A stretch of DNA of 64,000 bases from Macrostomum hystrix (Eukaryota; Platyhelminthes; Macrostomidae). Below the pieces are notes generated by a model, which searched no databases, had not been told where the DNA came from, and saw only the letters and a program-made list of their open reading frames with translations. The translations under genes and the position numbers were made by a program. Position 1 is the first letter of the stretch. Every line of letters begins with the position of its first letter. Shown one piece after another: positions 1-11,405 of this stretch. The stretch lies in contig CATNEN010000034.1 of NCBI GenBank assembly GCA_950097015.1, forward strand, positions 7,644,501-7,708,500, written 5' to 3'.

Positions 1-1314
1 GATGGTTAGAATGGGATTTTGATGGTTAGAATGGGATTGGGATGGTTAGAATGGGATTTTGATGGTTAGAATGGGATTTTGATAGTTAGAATGGGATTTT
101 GATGGTTAGAATGGGATTTTGATAGTTAGAATGGGATTGGGATGGTTAGAATGGGATTTTGATAGTTAGAATGGGATTTTGATAGTTAGAATGGGATTTT
201 GATAGTTAGAATGGGATTTTGATAGTTAGAATGGGATTTTGATAGTTAGAATGGGATTGGGATGGTTAGAATGGGATTTTGATAGTTAGAATGGGATTTT
301 GATAGTTAGAATGGGATTGGGATGGTTAGAATGGGATTTTGATGGTTAGAATGGGATTGGGATGGTTAGAATGGGATTTTGATGGTTAGAATGGGATTTT
401 GATAGTTAGAATGGGATTTTGATAGTTAGAATGGGATTTTGATGGTTAGAATGGGATTTTGATGGTTAGAATGGGATTTTGATGGTTAGAATGGGATTGG
501 GATGGTTAGAATGGGATTGGGATGGTTAGAATGGGATTTTGATAGTTAGAATGGGATTTTGATGGTTAGAATGGGATTTTGATGGTTAGAATGGGATTGG
601 GATGGTTAGAATGGGATTTTGATGGTTAGAATGGGATTGGGATGGTTAGAATGGGATTTTGATAGTTAGAATGGGATTTTGATAGTTAGAATGGGATTTT
701 GATGGTTAGAATGGGATTGGGATGGTTAGAATGGGATTTTGATAGTTAGAATGGGATTTTGATAGTTAGAATGGGATTTTGATAGTTAGAATGGGATTGG
801 GATGGTTAGAATGGGATTTTGATGGTTAGAATGGGATTTTGATGGTTAGAATGGGAATGGGATATTTAGAATGGGATTTTGATAGTTAGAATGGGATTTG
901 GATAGTCAGAATGGGATTTTGATAGTTAGAATGGGATTGGGATGGTTAGAATGGGATTTTGATGGTTAGAATGGGATTGGGATGGTTAGAATGGGATTTT
1001 GATGGTTAGAATGGGATTTGGATAGTCAGAATGGGATTTTGATGGTTAGAATGGGAATGGGATATTTAGAATGGGATTTTGATAGTTAGAATGGGATTTG
1101 GATAGTCAGAATGGGATTTTGATGGTTAGAATGGGATTGGGATGGTTAGAATGGGATTTTGATGGTTAGAATGGGATTTGGATAGTTAGAATGGGATTTG
1201 GATAGTTAGAATGGGATTTTGATAGTTAGAATGGGATTTGGATAGTCAGAATGGGATTTTGATAGTTAGAATGGGATTGGGATGGTCAGAATGGGATTTT
1301 GATGGTTGGAATGG
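1..1314. repeat. 20-bp minisatellite array, cut by window start
   Basis: About 65 head-to-tail copies of GATGGTTAGAATGGGATTTT. The main variants are GATAGTTAGA for GATGGTTAGA and a TTGG ending for TTTT; a few late copies carry GTCAGA or GATATTTAGA. The array begins before the window and decays into unique DNA at about 1315. It has no reading frame that stays open for long. It is not telomeric: no TTAGGG runs occur. Confidence 0.97.
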
Positions 1315-2494
1315 GAAAATAATGAAGTCATTATTAGTCGGACAATGGAAACAAAAAGTCTTTTGTTTAGAAGAATCATTAAAAAAACAAGCCGCATTTC
1401 AGGCAAGCGTCTACAATTTATCTACAAGTTGAGCACGAAAGTGCCACTAAATGCCTGTCATTTATCTATCCATCAAATCAACAGCCTCATTCACCCCAGC
1501 GGTAGGTAGACAATTCACTGTTTAGCAACAAGTGAGTTTTGACAATTCAATTCATTGTTTTCATCGACCAAAAATGGGAGAATAAAAAAAGACTATACGA
1601 GGAAATGTAGCTCGTATCTCCACAGGATAAGGGTTGAGAAGGGTTTGGTTGGGAGTATGTTTATTCATCTGTGTCAACTTTCAGAATGGATCTTTAAGAA
1701 GAAGAAGTAAAAAAGCTGTGGCGTGTGAAACCGGCGTATAAGTGTCTGACACGCAGTTTATCTAGAGGTGGACTAACATTACACTGGACACAGATTGACA
1801 TAACACCTTTGACAGTCGAGCTCTGTCACTTTCTATATCCCAATCTTGTGTCTTGGCCTATACTCTACAACGGAGTGTTTGACAAACATAAACGTCTCGC
1901 TAAGTTAGCTTTTTCTGTGTTCACTTTTTTTCGCACTCCACACTCCAGCATGCAGCCGAACAAGGGCGCTCCTCATGCGGAGCAGAGCACAGCCGCATGG
2001 AGACTAGAAATTATGCTGGAAGGTCGGGGGTGGAAACTGTGCATGTCAACCTCGGAGACACCATTGCCCGACTCCCACAGTCGACTCCAGGCCGGGCTAA
2101 TTTTCCAGTGTTACAATTTTGAGCAGCCTCCGGGGCAGGGAATGGGAGCAATTTTGATGAGAAATGGAAAGTAAATTGTTATATATTTTTGTTCGCAACT
2201 TCTTCAAGACAGTTTCTGCGGACTGAGCACAGAGAGCGGCTTCTAAAGAAACTCGCCGAAATTGAAAGCTGAGCAAATTTTTTTGCGGAACCGAACCTTA
2301 TAAATAATTCATGAGTATTCTAACTGGCGAATATTAACCCTCTTTAAGCAGCAATTTCGCTTGTTTCTATACAAGCACACTTCACCAACATTGCCAATAC
2401 TGAATTGCGTGTCAAATTCTGCTACAAGAGTTCCTAAAGTTAACTAAAAATTGTTTGTAAAATTTATGTTCGTGAAAACTCGGATTGTTGCTGC
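1315..2494. other. No supported gene between two arrays
   Basis: Mostly unique sequence. A 149-codon open frame on the plus strand (1725-2174) has no ATG at its head, no domain I recognise and no clear splice sites; it may be chance. No SINE or LTR sequence was seen. Confidence 0.5.
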
Positions 2495-2905
2495 TGGGGT
2501 AGAATCGGAGAAGTGAAATCGGAGAGGTAGAATCGTAGGGGTAGAATCGTAGGGGTAGAATCGGAGAGGTAGAATCGTAGGGGTAGAATCGGAGAGGTAG
2601 AATCGTAGGGGTAGAATCGTAGGGGTAGAATTGAAGGGGTAGAATTGAAGGGGTAGAATCGTAGGGGTAGAATCGTAGGGGTAGAATCGGAGAGGTAGAA
2701 TCGTAGGGGTAGAATCGTAGGGGTAGAATTGAAGGGGTAGAATTGAAGGGGAAGAATCGGAGAAGTGAAGTCGGAGGGGCAGAATCGGGGGTAGAAAATG
2801 AGGGGTAGAATATGATGGGTAGAATATCGGGGGTAGGAAGTAGGGGTAGAATTAGATGGGAGATCTTAGGGCTTGAGGGGTAGAACCGCAGAAGTAGAGC
2901 AGAAC
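2495..2905. repeat. 14-bp minisatellite array
   Basis: Unit AGGGGTAGAATCGT with variants (AGAGG for AGGGG, ATTGAAGG for ATCGTAGG). Copies become degenerate after about 2750. The minus strand stays open for about 170 codons only because the repeat lacks stop codons in that frame. Confidence 0.93.
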
Positions 2906-3699
2906 AACTCAGACCCACATGGTAAGCAAGAAAAGAGTTGTCCCAAAGTGAACAGCAGAGCATGCGTATAGAAATTAGTGACTCCTTACAGCAGCCAGCA
3001 ATGGCCAGACACAAGCATTTGAGGTTGGCCAGCTAGAAGGAGCCATAGAATTTCCCCAGACAATCACCGTGCATGCAGCCTGCAAACTAGTCAATCTGCA
3101 AAAGCTTCAGTCCCAGCAAACTCATAAATAAACCAGCTGTCCTCAAGCCACTCCCCCCGCCCCTCTCTCTCGGTGAGCCGACTCCACTAGACTCAAAAAC
3201 TATACATTCAAAAGGTTCTCATCTATAACAGTTGAAAATTCAACTCGTCCGGCGCTGCTGCAGAAGAGTCCGTCAAATCCTCTGTCCCCCCACCACGCGC
3301 ACACACAATGGCTGACACACAATCGTAATATAGCAGCAACTTTGCAGGCGGCGGAGGCGGACCTAAGTGGGCTGGCTGAGTTTCAGCTCCAGTTGCAAGC
3401 ATTGATAGCCTGCAGGTTTCGGAGATTTCTGTCGTAGAATCTCTCATACGAGTGTATAGCTTTAGTTGTTGAAACTTTCAGCTGTCCCCGATTTTAGTAT
3501 TAGCCTAGAGTTCCAAAAACTAAAGGGGAGTTTTATCCCCCACCGCTGCACTGGTCGATAACTCTAAACAATCGAGATTGTCTGTTCTAGGAACACGAAC
3601 CGGAGTTGTCCAAGCAGTTGTGACCGAGTTGATGAGTCTATTTTAAGAACGAAACTATTGAGGATTACTGTTGCATTGCTGTAAAATATTGGGGAGACG
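2906..3699. other. No supported gene
   Basis: Unique sequence with short open frames only. The longest is a 74-codon minus-strand frame at 3223-3447 with a proline run and no recognisable domain. Confidence 0.45.
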
Positions 3700-4106
3700 A
3701 GACAGAGGAGAGATGAGACAGTGAAAAGATGGGACACGGTATAGAGATGAGACACGGGAGAGTTGAGACACGGGAGGATTAGACAGGGGATATATGAGAC
3801 AGGGAGAGACTAGACAGGGGAGATATGAGACAGGGAGAGACTAGACAGGGGAGATATGAGACAGGGAGAGACTAGACAGGGGAGATATGAGACAGGGAGA
3901 GACTAGACAGGGGAGATATGAGACAGGGAGAGACTAGACAGGGGAGATATGAGACAGGGAGAGACTAGACAGGGGAGATATGAGACAGGGAGAGACTAGA
4001 CAGGGGAGATATGAGACAGGGAGAGACTAGACAGGGGAGATATGAGACAGGGAGAGACTAGACAGGGGAGATATGAGACAGGGAGAGACTAGACAGGGGA
4101 GATATG
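3700..4106. repeat. 31-bp minisatellite, purine-rich
   Basis: About ten near-perfect 31-bp units from 3790 to 4105, each made of two half units (GAGATATGAGACAGG and GAGAGACTAGACAGGG). A degenerate lead-in starts near 3700 with single GAGATGAGACA-type half units. The half unit closely matches the 16-bp unit of the large array at 20280-22978. Confidence 0.95.
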
Positions 4107-6924
4107 AAGCAAAAAGTGTTTGAATCGCCAGTTGCGCAATATTTGTGAGGTTTTCAGGCCGGAGGTTGCCGACCCCATGCTTCAGAAGTTCAATAGATTT
4201 AAAGGTTTTGCCCAGTTTTCACAAGGCTGAAGTCTAAACCTTCACTTTCGTTCATTGACCCGCCTAAGAAGGAAAATTAGCTCTGACTATATTAGGCAGA
4301 CGTCTCTAAAACACAAAGGTGCTCAGACTCTTATCCAAGACATCTCGTCCGCTTTGAGTTGATTCTATACTCGTACAAGCGAGAGGCGTGAAGTGGACGC
4401 GAGCCAGTTGCAAGCCGATGCTTGCTAGCTAGGGGGCATCTGGTTTGTCTGTGGGAAATTTTCCAGTTTGCGGTCCGGGCACGACTGAAGTGAGTCGTAT
4501 CGGTACGTGCCACCACCCACGCTCCAATCCTCCCCGGACGTCAAAAATATTCCCAAGAGCTCGTGTCTAACCACGTGGTTTTGAGGATGAGAAAGCAGTT
4601 TCATAGCTTTGCTTGGCTTGATACTGACTGGCAGGGCAACGCGCATAATTTAGTAAGTATGGGCCGACTAAAAGCGTCAAACTCCAGGCGCAATGGGTAG
4701 CTGTGCTTCTGTGAACGGAAGGAGGCAATTAGTTCTGCCCGGAGACTATATAGTCACCAAACAGTTGAACAGAGAAGCTGCATGGCTTTTCATTGTAGGA
4801 GGCAAAAGCAGAAGAAAGTTTTTTTCTTGAATGGAGGCCGCGGCGGCGGCGGTGACAGACCGGAAGAGAAGGCGGAGCCGGGACCTGTTGGGCGGTGACG
4901 ATGTCGGCGCTTCTTCAAGTTGCTTTTTCCCTTTCCTCGTCTCTTTCCCACTTCTTTCAATCGTTTTTTTTCTCTCTTTTGGAGACCCGCTTCAGGTGGA
5001 GGAGACAAGAAAAGGCAGGTTAATGAGCCGCAGCAGTTAGCGACTCAGCGGGTAGAGGTTAGGTTGGCTTCCACAATTCCCCAGAATAAAAAATCCCATT
5101 TTTCCCCATCCCTCCGCCAAGTTTATCACCCCTTACCCCCTTCCCTCACAACAAAAAATGGTGTGGGAAAATTGGGAGCAAAACACAATCTGAAATGAAT
5201 AACAATTTTAATGATTGTGAAATCCCTATATTATGCGTCATCAACCGCTCATGCCTGTACTCGTTTTGGTTGAAACTCGAATTTCGCAAGTATCATGGCC
5301 TTGTCAAACAAGCAATTAAGAGAAACTGGGGATTTCGCCTCTAGTTCCATTGTCAGCCGCTCAACTTGACGGCCGAAATTCAGTACTGGAAGATCTCAGG
5401 AATTATCGGCAACTCAAGCTGCTGCGAGACACTGAAGTGGCCACTTAGCTAGAAAATTACATTTAAAACTTTTTCCACATGTTGTCAATAATTAGATTTA
5501 TCTAACTGCACTAAATATGAAGAATTAAGTTTCCTGACATTTTGGGGATTGTCAATGTTGACAGATTGGGATTTATCAAGAAACGGGATAATTCTCCCAT
5601 AGTTTCTCCCGTCTCGTCTCTGACTAAATATTTGCTCCGTGCATCGTTGGTTCGAACTTACAATCGATGAAAAATGAAATCGCAGAAAATTTGTTTTGAA
5701 AGAGACCGAAAGGAAGCGGCCGCAGTCTGGGGTTGGCGGCGGAGGCGGAGGCGGCGAAGGAGGCGGAGAGGAAATTGCAAGATTTCTGGGGCAAACATTT
5801 TCGCGTCGCACGCGCGCCGCCAAAAAATCCCCGCTTCCTACTCTCTCGAAATTTCTCCCCAGAAGTCTAGTTGCCATGCTGCCCGGGGTAGATTCCAGAC
5901 TCCGCCATCGTCACTCGCTTTGGCGGATAAGCAAACGCAGGGAACGAGCCAGGCGACATTAGCTCTCAACAGTCAAATATAAAATATCCAGCGTCGATGG
6001 CCTCGCTATAGCGAGTAATACCAAGATCGAGTGATCCCAGAAGGAGTCTGCAGTTACATAACATCCTCACGGCGCGGCCCAAGTGGAGCAGCCGGGCCCC
6101 GGAAACTAAAAAACAAAAAAGCATTAAACAGAACAAAAAAGATTCAGGCACCCAGAGTGGGTTAGGGCAGAGATCCACAACAATCTACCGGAACAAACTC
6201 AGCAAACAAAAAGAACTGGGAAAGGATGCGTGCGAGAAATGCTTCTTGGACGAAGCAACAGCTTCGCCAGCCCTGCCCTGCTATCTCCCGGTGCAATACA
6301 AGATGGGAGAATTTCGGAAGCGAAAGTGGGGACAGGAACCACATATGAAAAGTAAACTCCTGCAATTTCCTGAGGGCTTGATTTCATGTCGTTTACCAGA
6401 TCGCGGAATTCCGAACGAAAGATCATTGCAGCCTGTTAAACAGGTGGGCAACAACGGATAATAAGGCATAATTCTATTTCGCAATGGGAGAAACTAAATT
6501 AGATTGGCGAATTAGATTACGCAGACCTGTCTCTAAGGCTATCTTTGTTAGGCCTAGTCAGATTACACAACTAATAGTTCCACTATTACTAATGAAGTTC
6601 ATAATGCCTCTGTGTTTCTGTTTTGTTATTCAAATTGTTGTTGTTGTTACAACACAGTCACAAGTCGACTCTGTGATTAAACAATTAGATAATAAAGGTC
6701 TGTGGACAGAGACGCCTCTCGCTTGGTTGCATTCGGACCGTATTTTTGTGAGCTCGGATCCTAATCTTAATGAGGCTAGATAAATATTTCCCAAACTGTG
6801 TATTAAATATCCCTTATCTTTGCTTTGCCTTTAATTTAAGGAATTGGGAAATATTGTCTGTTTGGCTGCTTAGAGCAGGAGGATCCTAAGTTTTGATCTT
6901 GTGATCCGGGGATTGAGAAATCTT
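4107..6924. other. Unique DNA with two GC-rich patches, no proven gene
   Basis: Two short GC-rich, CpG-containing patches stand out: 4835-4900 (a GCG/GGC run followed by a purine-rich stretch) and 5710-5780 (GGCGGAGGC runs). A long pyrimidine tract ends in CTTCAG at about 4996 and could be a 3' splice site, but no convincing exon follows. A 99-codon plus-strand frame (6484-6783) has an ATG and one hydrophobic stretch, and I recognise no family. These patches may be promoter or first-exon sequence of an unseen gene; that is inference. Confidence 0.35.
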
Positions 6925-7200
6925 TAACTGAGGATTTGAGGATTATGAAATCCCTAACTGAGGATTTGAGGATTGTGAAATCCCTAACTGAGGATTTGAG
7001 GATTGTGAAATCCTTACTTGAGGATCTGAAGATTGTGTGAAGCCCTTGCTGAGGATTTGAGGATTGTGAAGCCCTTGCTGAGGATTTGAGGATTGTGAAG
7101 CCCTTGCTGAGGATCTGGGAATAATTGTGAAATCCCTGCCTATGGATCTAGGGATTTTGAAATATTTACCTGAGGATCTGAGAATCTCAAAATTCCTACC
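6925..7200. repeat. Degenerate 30-bp repeats
   Basis: Roughly nine diverged units with core TGAGGATTTGAGGATTGTGA followed by AATCCC or AGCCC. They lead into the related, much cleaner 30-bp array that follows, so this is probably the aged edge of one array. Confidence 0.85.
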
Positions 7201-8040
7201 AGTGGATCTGTGGATTGTATGTAGAATCTGAATTTAATAACCTGGGGATTGAGAATTTAAGGATGTGGGGATTGTGGATTCCCAATTTAAGGATGTGGGG
7301 ACTGTGGATTCAAAATTTAAGGATGTGGGGATTGTGGATTCCCAATTTAAGGATGTGGGGATTGTGGATTCCCAGTTTAAGGATGTGGGGATTGTGGATT
7401 CCCAATTTAAGGATGTAGGGATTGTGGATTCAAAATTTAAGGATGTGGGGATTGTGGATTTCCAATTTAAGGATGTGGGGATTGTGGATTCCCAATTTAA
7501 GGATGTGGGGATTGTGGATTCCCAATTTAAGGATGTGGAGATTGTGGATTTCTAATTTAAGGATGTGGGGATTGTGGATTCCCAATTTAAGGATGTGGGG
7601 ACTGTGGATTCAAAATTTAAGGATGTGGGGATTGTGGATTCCCAATTTAAGGATGTGGGGATTGTGGATTCCCAGTTTAAGGATGTGGGGATTGTGGATT
7701 CCCAATTTAAGGATGTGGGGATTGTGGATTCTCAGTTTAAGGATGTGGGACTGTGGATTCCCAATTTAAGGATGTGGAGATTGTGGATTTCTAATTTAAG
7801 GATGTGGGGATTGTGGATTCCCAATTTAAGGATGTGGGGACTGTGGATTCAAAATTTAAGGATGTGGGGATTGTGGATTCCCAATTTAAGGATGTGGGGA
7901 TTGTGGATTCCCAGTTTAAGGATGTGGGGATTGTGGATTCCCAATTTAAGGATGTGGGGATTGTGGATTCTCAGTTTAAGGATGTGGGATTGTGGATTCC
8001 TCAGTTTAAGGATGTGGGGATTGTGGATTCCTAACTTGAG
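7201..8040. repeat. 30-bp minisatellite with higher-order structure
   Basis: About 27 units of 30 bp, core AAGGATGTGGGGATTGTGGA followed by TTCCCAATTT. Unit variants recur in the same order: the block beginning GGACTGTGGATTCAAAATTT occurs near 7290, 7590 and 7830. The last two blocks are about 240 bp (eight units) apart, so multi-unit segments were duplicated. Because 30 is divisible by three, two plus frames stay open; they are not evidence for a protein. Confidence 0.95.
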
Positions 8041-8621
8041 AATAAAGTTAACGTATATTAGCTTTACAAAGTTACCTGAAGCGAAACAATTTTAATCTGC
8101 ATTAGAATAAGCTTGCTAGACACAGGAGTGACAATCCCCAGTATTTGCTTATGTTAAACTTGCAGCTTTTAGAACGATATTGACCAATTCCTGTAGTGAT
8201 TATTGCTCTAGTCATTAAAGTGGGATTTAGCATCCGCTGCTGGTCTGGGATGCGTGGAACTCACGACTATAGAAGGCCAAGGTGAATGGCTTTAACGAGG
8301 CCATGAGCCTGTGTGAATAATTGAGACACTGTTGATTTGGCAGACACGAATAAAAACTAGACCATTATTACCATCGTCCCCACCGCCACCTGGCCGCTTC
8401 CTCCCAGATGCAGGTGGGCACTTGACGTCAAGCTGCCACTGGCGTGTCAAGCAAGTCAGAAAAAATATGCACGAGACAGGTCTAACACTGCTGCTGCTAC
8501 TGCTGCTACTGCTCATTCCATCATGACAGCCTGAGCACTTCAGCCGTGCAACAACCCAATAATAACTTTGATAAGAGCAAAGACAGCTTAGGAAAGTTTT
8601 TTTCCTGCCCCACCTGTTAAT

Positions 8622-8676
<55 letters not shown>

Positions 8677-9566
8677 ATCAATTTTATTTATCCACATCAT
8701 CATTGCTGATGGGTTTGATGCAGAAATTCAAGCAGAGTTACTAATTGTCCCCAGCCCACTTGCCTACAGCCTGTCCATTGCTTTAAGTGCCCAAAAAGGC
8801 ATTTTAGCAATAATGAAAAGCAACAAATGCAGAAGAGAAACGCACACAATTTATTTTATCGCTTAGACACAAGCTCAGATAGAGAGGAAAAATAGTGAAG
8901 CTCTCATTGATTCTGTTTACTAAATCCTCTGCTGACCCTCTCCCGTGTGAGCAGACTATCAATTAATGGATGTTTCACCTCGGCTTTTAACTCGAAAGAG
9001 GATATTTTTTTCCCGTTGTCTGCAACTAACTCTTCTGCGCGATATCATTGTGCCGGGCCAGTCACGCAACCTGAAACAAATTTATTTAAGTTAAGAGTTA
9101 AGTTAAGCCTGCAAGCACTGGCAGAGAATTCGGGACAAAATATCTGTGCCCCCCCACCCCGGTCTCTTGCAATGTTCCACTCACCTCTGCTCCACTTGAC
9201 TCTCAGATAGCAGCAAAGCTATTGCAGCTTTTCTTTAACTTTCACTCGATTCTCAGCTGCTGCTGCTGTTGCTGATGCATCGGGACCACTTCTACATTGA
9301 GCACCTATGCTCCAGAGCCGATTGCAGCAACGAGACCCAGCTCTCAGCAACTGAAATCTTGCTGATCTATATAGATACTATTCATACACTCGAGGCTCTT
9401 CAATTGCTTGAGAATGGGCCGAAATATCTGAGCGTATTTTTGCATAGCTGTAAGCAACCCAACACAGTCTACAAATGTTCGGTGTGCTGAGTATAATTCA
9501 ATTCGGCCTGACAATTTATTGACACTAAGAACACGACTACTCTCACTGTATATTAACATCTTACCA
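8041..9566. other. No supported gene
   Basis: Unique sequence apart from a CAG tract and a short CTGCTGCTAC run near 8488. Open frames here (for example 8947-9210 plus and 9269-9490 plus) show no recognisable domain. Confidence 0.45.
8622..8674. repeat. (CAG)16 microsatellite
   Basis: Sixteen uninterrupted CAG triplets followed by CAACAG. On the minus strand it would read as poly-leucine in one frame; there is no sign that it is coding. Confidence 0.95.
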
Positions 9567-10440
9567 ATCTCCCATCCAATCTTCCCACCCTCCCATCCAA
9601 TCTTCCCACTCTCCCATCCAATCTTCCCACTCTCCCATCCAATCTTCCCACTCTCCCATCCAATGTTCCCACCCTTCCATCCAATCTTCCCACTCTCCCA
9701 TCCAATCTTCCCACTCTCCCATCCAATCTTCCCACTCTCCCATCCAATCTTCCCACTCTTCCATCCAATCTTCCCACTCTCCCATCCAATCTTCCCACCC
9801 TCCCATCCAATGTTCCCACTCTCCCATCCAATGTTCCCACCCTTCCATCCAATCTTCCCACTCTCCCATCCAATCTTCCCACTCTCCCATCCAATCTTCC
9901 CACTCTCCCATCCAATCTTCCCACTCTCCCATCCAATGTTCCCACCCTTCCATCCAATCTTCCCACTCTCCCATCCAATCTTCCCACTCTCCCATCCAAT
10001 CTTCCCACTCTCCCATCCAATCTTCCCACTCTTCCATCCAATCTTCCCACTCTCCCATCCAATCTTCCCACCCTCCCATCCAATGTTCCCACTCTCCCAT
10101 CCAATGTTCCCACCCTTCCATCCAATCTTCCCACTCTCCCATCCAATCTTCCCACTCTCCCATCCAATCTTCCCACTCTCCCATCCAATCTTCCCACTCT
10201 TCCATCCAATCTTCCCACTCTCCCATCCAATCTTCCCACTCTCCCATCCAATCTTCCCACTCTCCCATCCAATGTTCCCACCCTTCCATCCAATCTTCCC
10301 ACTCTCCCATCCAATCTTCCCACTCTCCCATCAAATCTTCCCACTCTCCCATCCAATCTTCCACTCTCCCATCCAATATTCCCATTCTCCCATCCAATCT
10401 TCCCACTCTCCCATCCAATATTCCCATTCTTCCATGAAAT
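9567..10440. repeat. 21-bp minisatellite with higher-order repeats
   Basis: About 41 units of 21 bp, core CCCATCCAATCTTCCCACTC. Variant units (ATGTTCCCACCCTTCC) recur in fixed order, giving a higher-order repeat of roughly 14-15 units. Three frames stay open (for example the heptad SHPIFPL on the plus strand) because the unit is seven codons without a stop. No start, splice site or flanking coding sequence supports expression. Confidence 0.96.
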
Positions 10441-10692
10441 ATTAAAATTCTTCCACTTGGAAACAAACGCAAATAAATTTAAGTGAAATCGCGAATCTGT
10501 TTTACAATTAACGTCGCAGAGAGCCCATTGAAATGGACAGCAAACAATTGCACAATGGAGAAAGTATATTTTTTAGGCTGACTTAACGTAAGCGAACCGA
10601 GAACATGAGTTAATAAAATGCTTGAACTGATTGATTTAAAAAAGCACTAATTAAGTCGCCAATTAAATTAGCGACATAACAAACAGCTGAGA
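10441..10692. other. Short AT-rich stretch, possible 3' flank
   Basis: AT-rich sequence just downstream, on the minus strand, of the candidate terminal exon. It could hold its 3' untranslated region. No clear poly(A) signal was identified. Confidence 0.3.
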
Positions 10693-10851
10693 CTAAATAG
10701 CCTTGGTCGTCTTGTCCGTCAGCAGCCGGTCAGTCAGCTCCAACAGTTTGGCCAGTGAGCTGCCGTGACGGCTCAGGCTGCTGTCCGCTTGAGCTGCCAG
10801 GACTTCCGGGCTGACCCGCGGCACGCAGGTCCTTGCGGCTTCCTGAGCAGC
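10693..10851 (-). CDS. Candidate 3' terminal exon, unknown protein
   Basis: On the minus strand a pyrimidine-containing acceptor (CCAACCTTCTCGCAG) is followed by 52 codons and a TAG stop. The sequence is GC-rich, unlike the flanks, and reads as ordinary protein: alanine-rich, then an amphipathic stretch with LAKLLELTDRLL and a basic end (DKTTKAI). I do not recognise the family. The same frame runs upstream through a 21-bp array as MRLESDT/MRLESGT heptads, so a repeat-containing protein is the alternative reading. I prefer an intron filled by the repeat, as in the better-supported genes of this window. Upstream exons were not found. Confidence 0.4.
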   Translation of the reverse strand, partial: AAQEAARTCVPRVSPEVLAAQADSSLSRHGSSLAKLLELTDRLLTDKTTKAI

Positions 10852-10917
10852 CTGCGAGAAGGTTGGCGCGAACGTGACAGACTCAGTGAAATCTTCTGCC
10901 ACACTGTCACTCTCTGC

Positions 10918-11405
10918 TTTCATAGTGCCACTCTCCAGTCTCATTGTGTCACTCTCCAGTCTCATTGTGCCACTCTCCAGTCTCATTGTGTCACTCTCCA
11001 GTCTCATTGTGTCACTCTCCAGTCTCATTGTGCCACTCTCCAGTCTCATTGTGTCACTCTCCAGTCTCATTGTGTCACTCTCCAGTCTCATTGTGCCACT
11101 CTCCAGTCTCATTGTGTCACTCTCCAGTCTCATAGTGCCACTCTCCAGTCTCATTGTGTCACTCTCCAGTCTCATTGTGCCACTCTCCAGTCTCATTGTG
11201 TCACTCTCCAGTCTCATTGTGTCACTCTCCAGTCTCATTGTGACACTCTCCAGTCTCATTGTGTCACTCTCCAGTCTCATTGTGCCACTCTCCGCTCTCA
11301 TTGTGTCACTCTCCAGTCTCATTGTGTCACTCTCCAGTCTCATTGTGCCACTCTCCAGTCTCATTGTGCCACTCTCCAGTCTCATTGTGCCACTCTCCCC
11401 TCTCC
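10918..11405. repeat. 21-bp minisatellite next to candidate exon
   Basis: About 23 units of 21 bp (CACTCTCCAGTCTCATTGTG plus one base), with two alternating forms that differ at the first bases (CCACT or TCACT). The array ends about 70 bp from the proposed acceptor of the exon at 10693-10851. All three plus frames and one minus frame are open because the unit is seven codons without a stop. Confidence 0.95.

Noticed and set aside
1..1314. Telomere or CRISPR array
   Set aside because: Direct repeats are contiguous without spacers, and the unit is not TTAGGG or any telomeric variant; the genome is eukaryotic.
9519..10472. Open frames of about 300 codons on both strands over the 21-bp array
   Set aside because: They exist only because the unit is seven codons without a stop; there is no start context, splice support or unique protein sequence.
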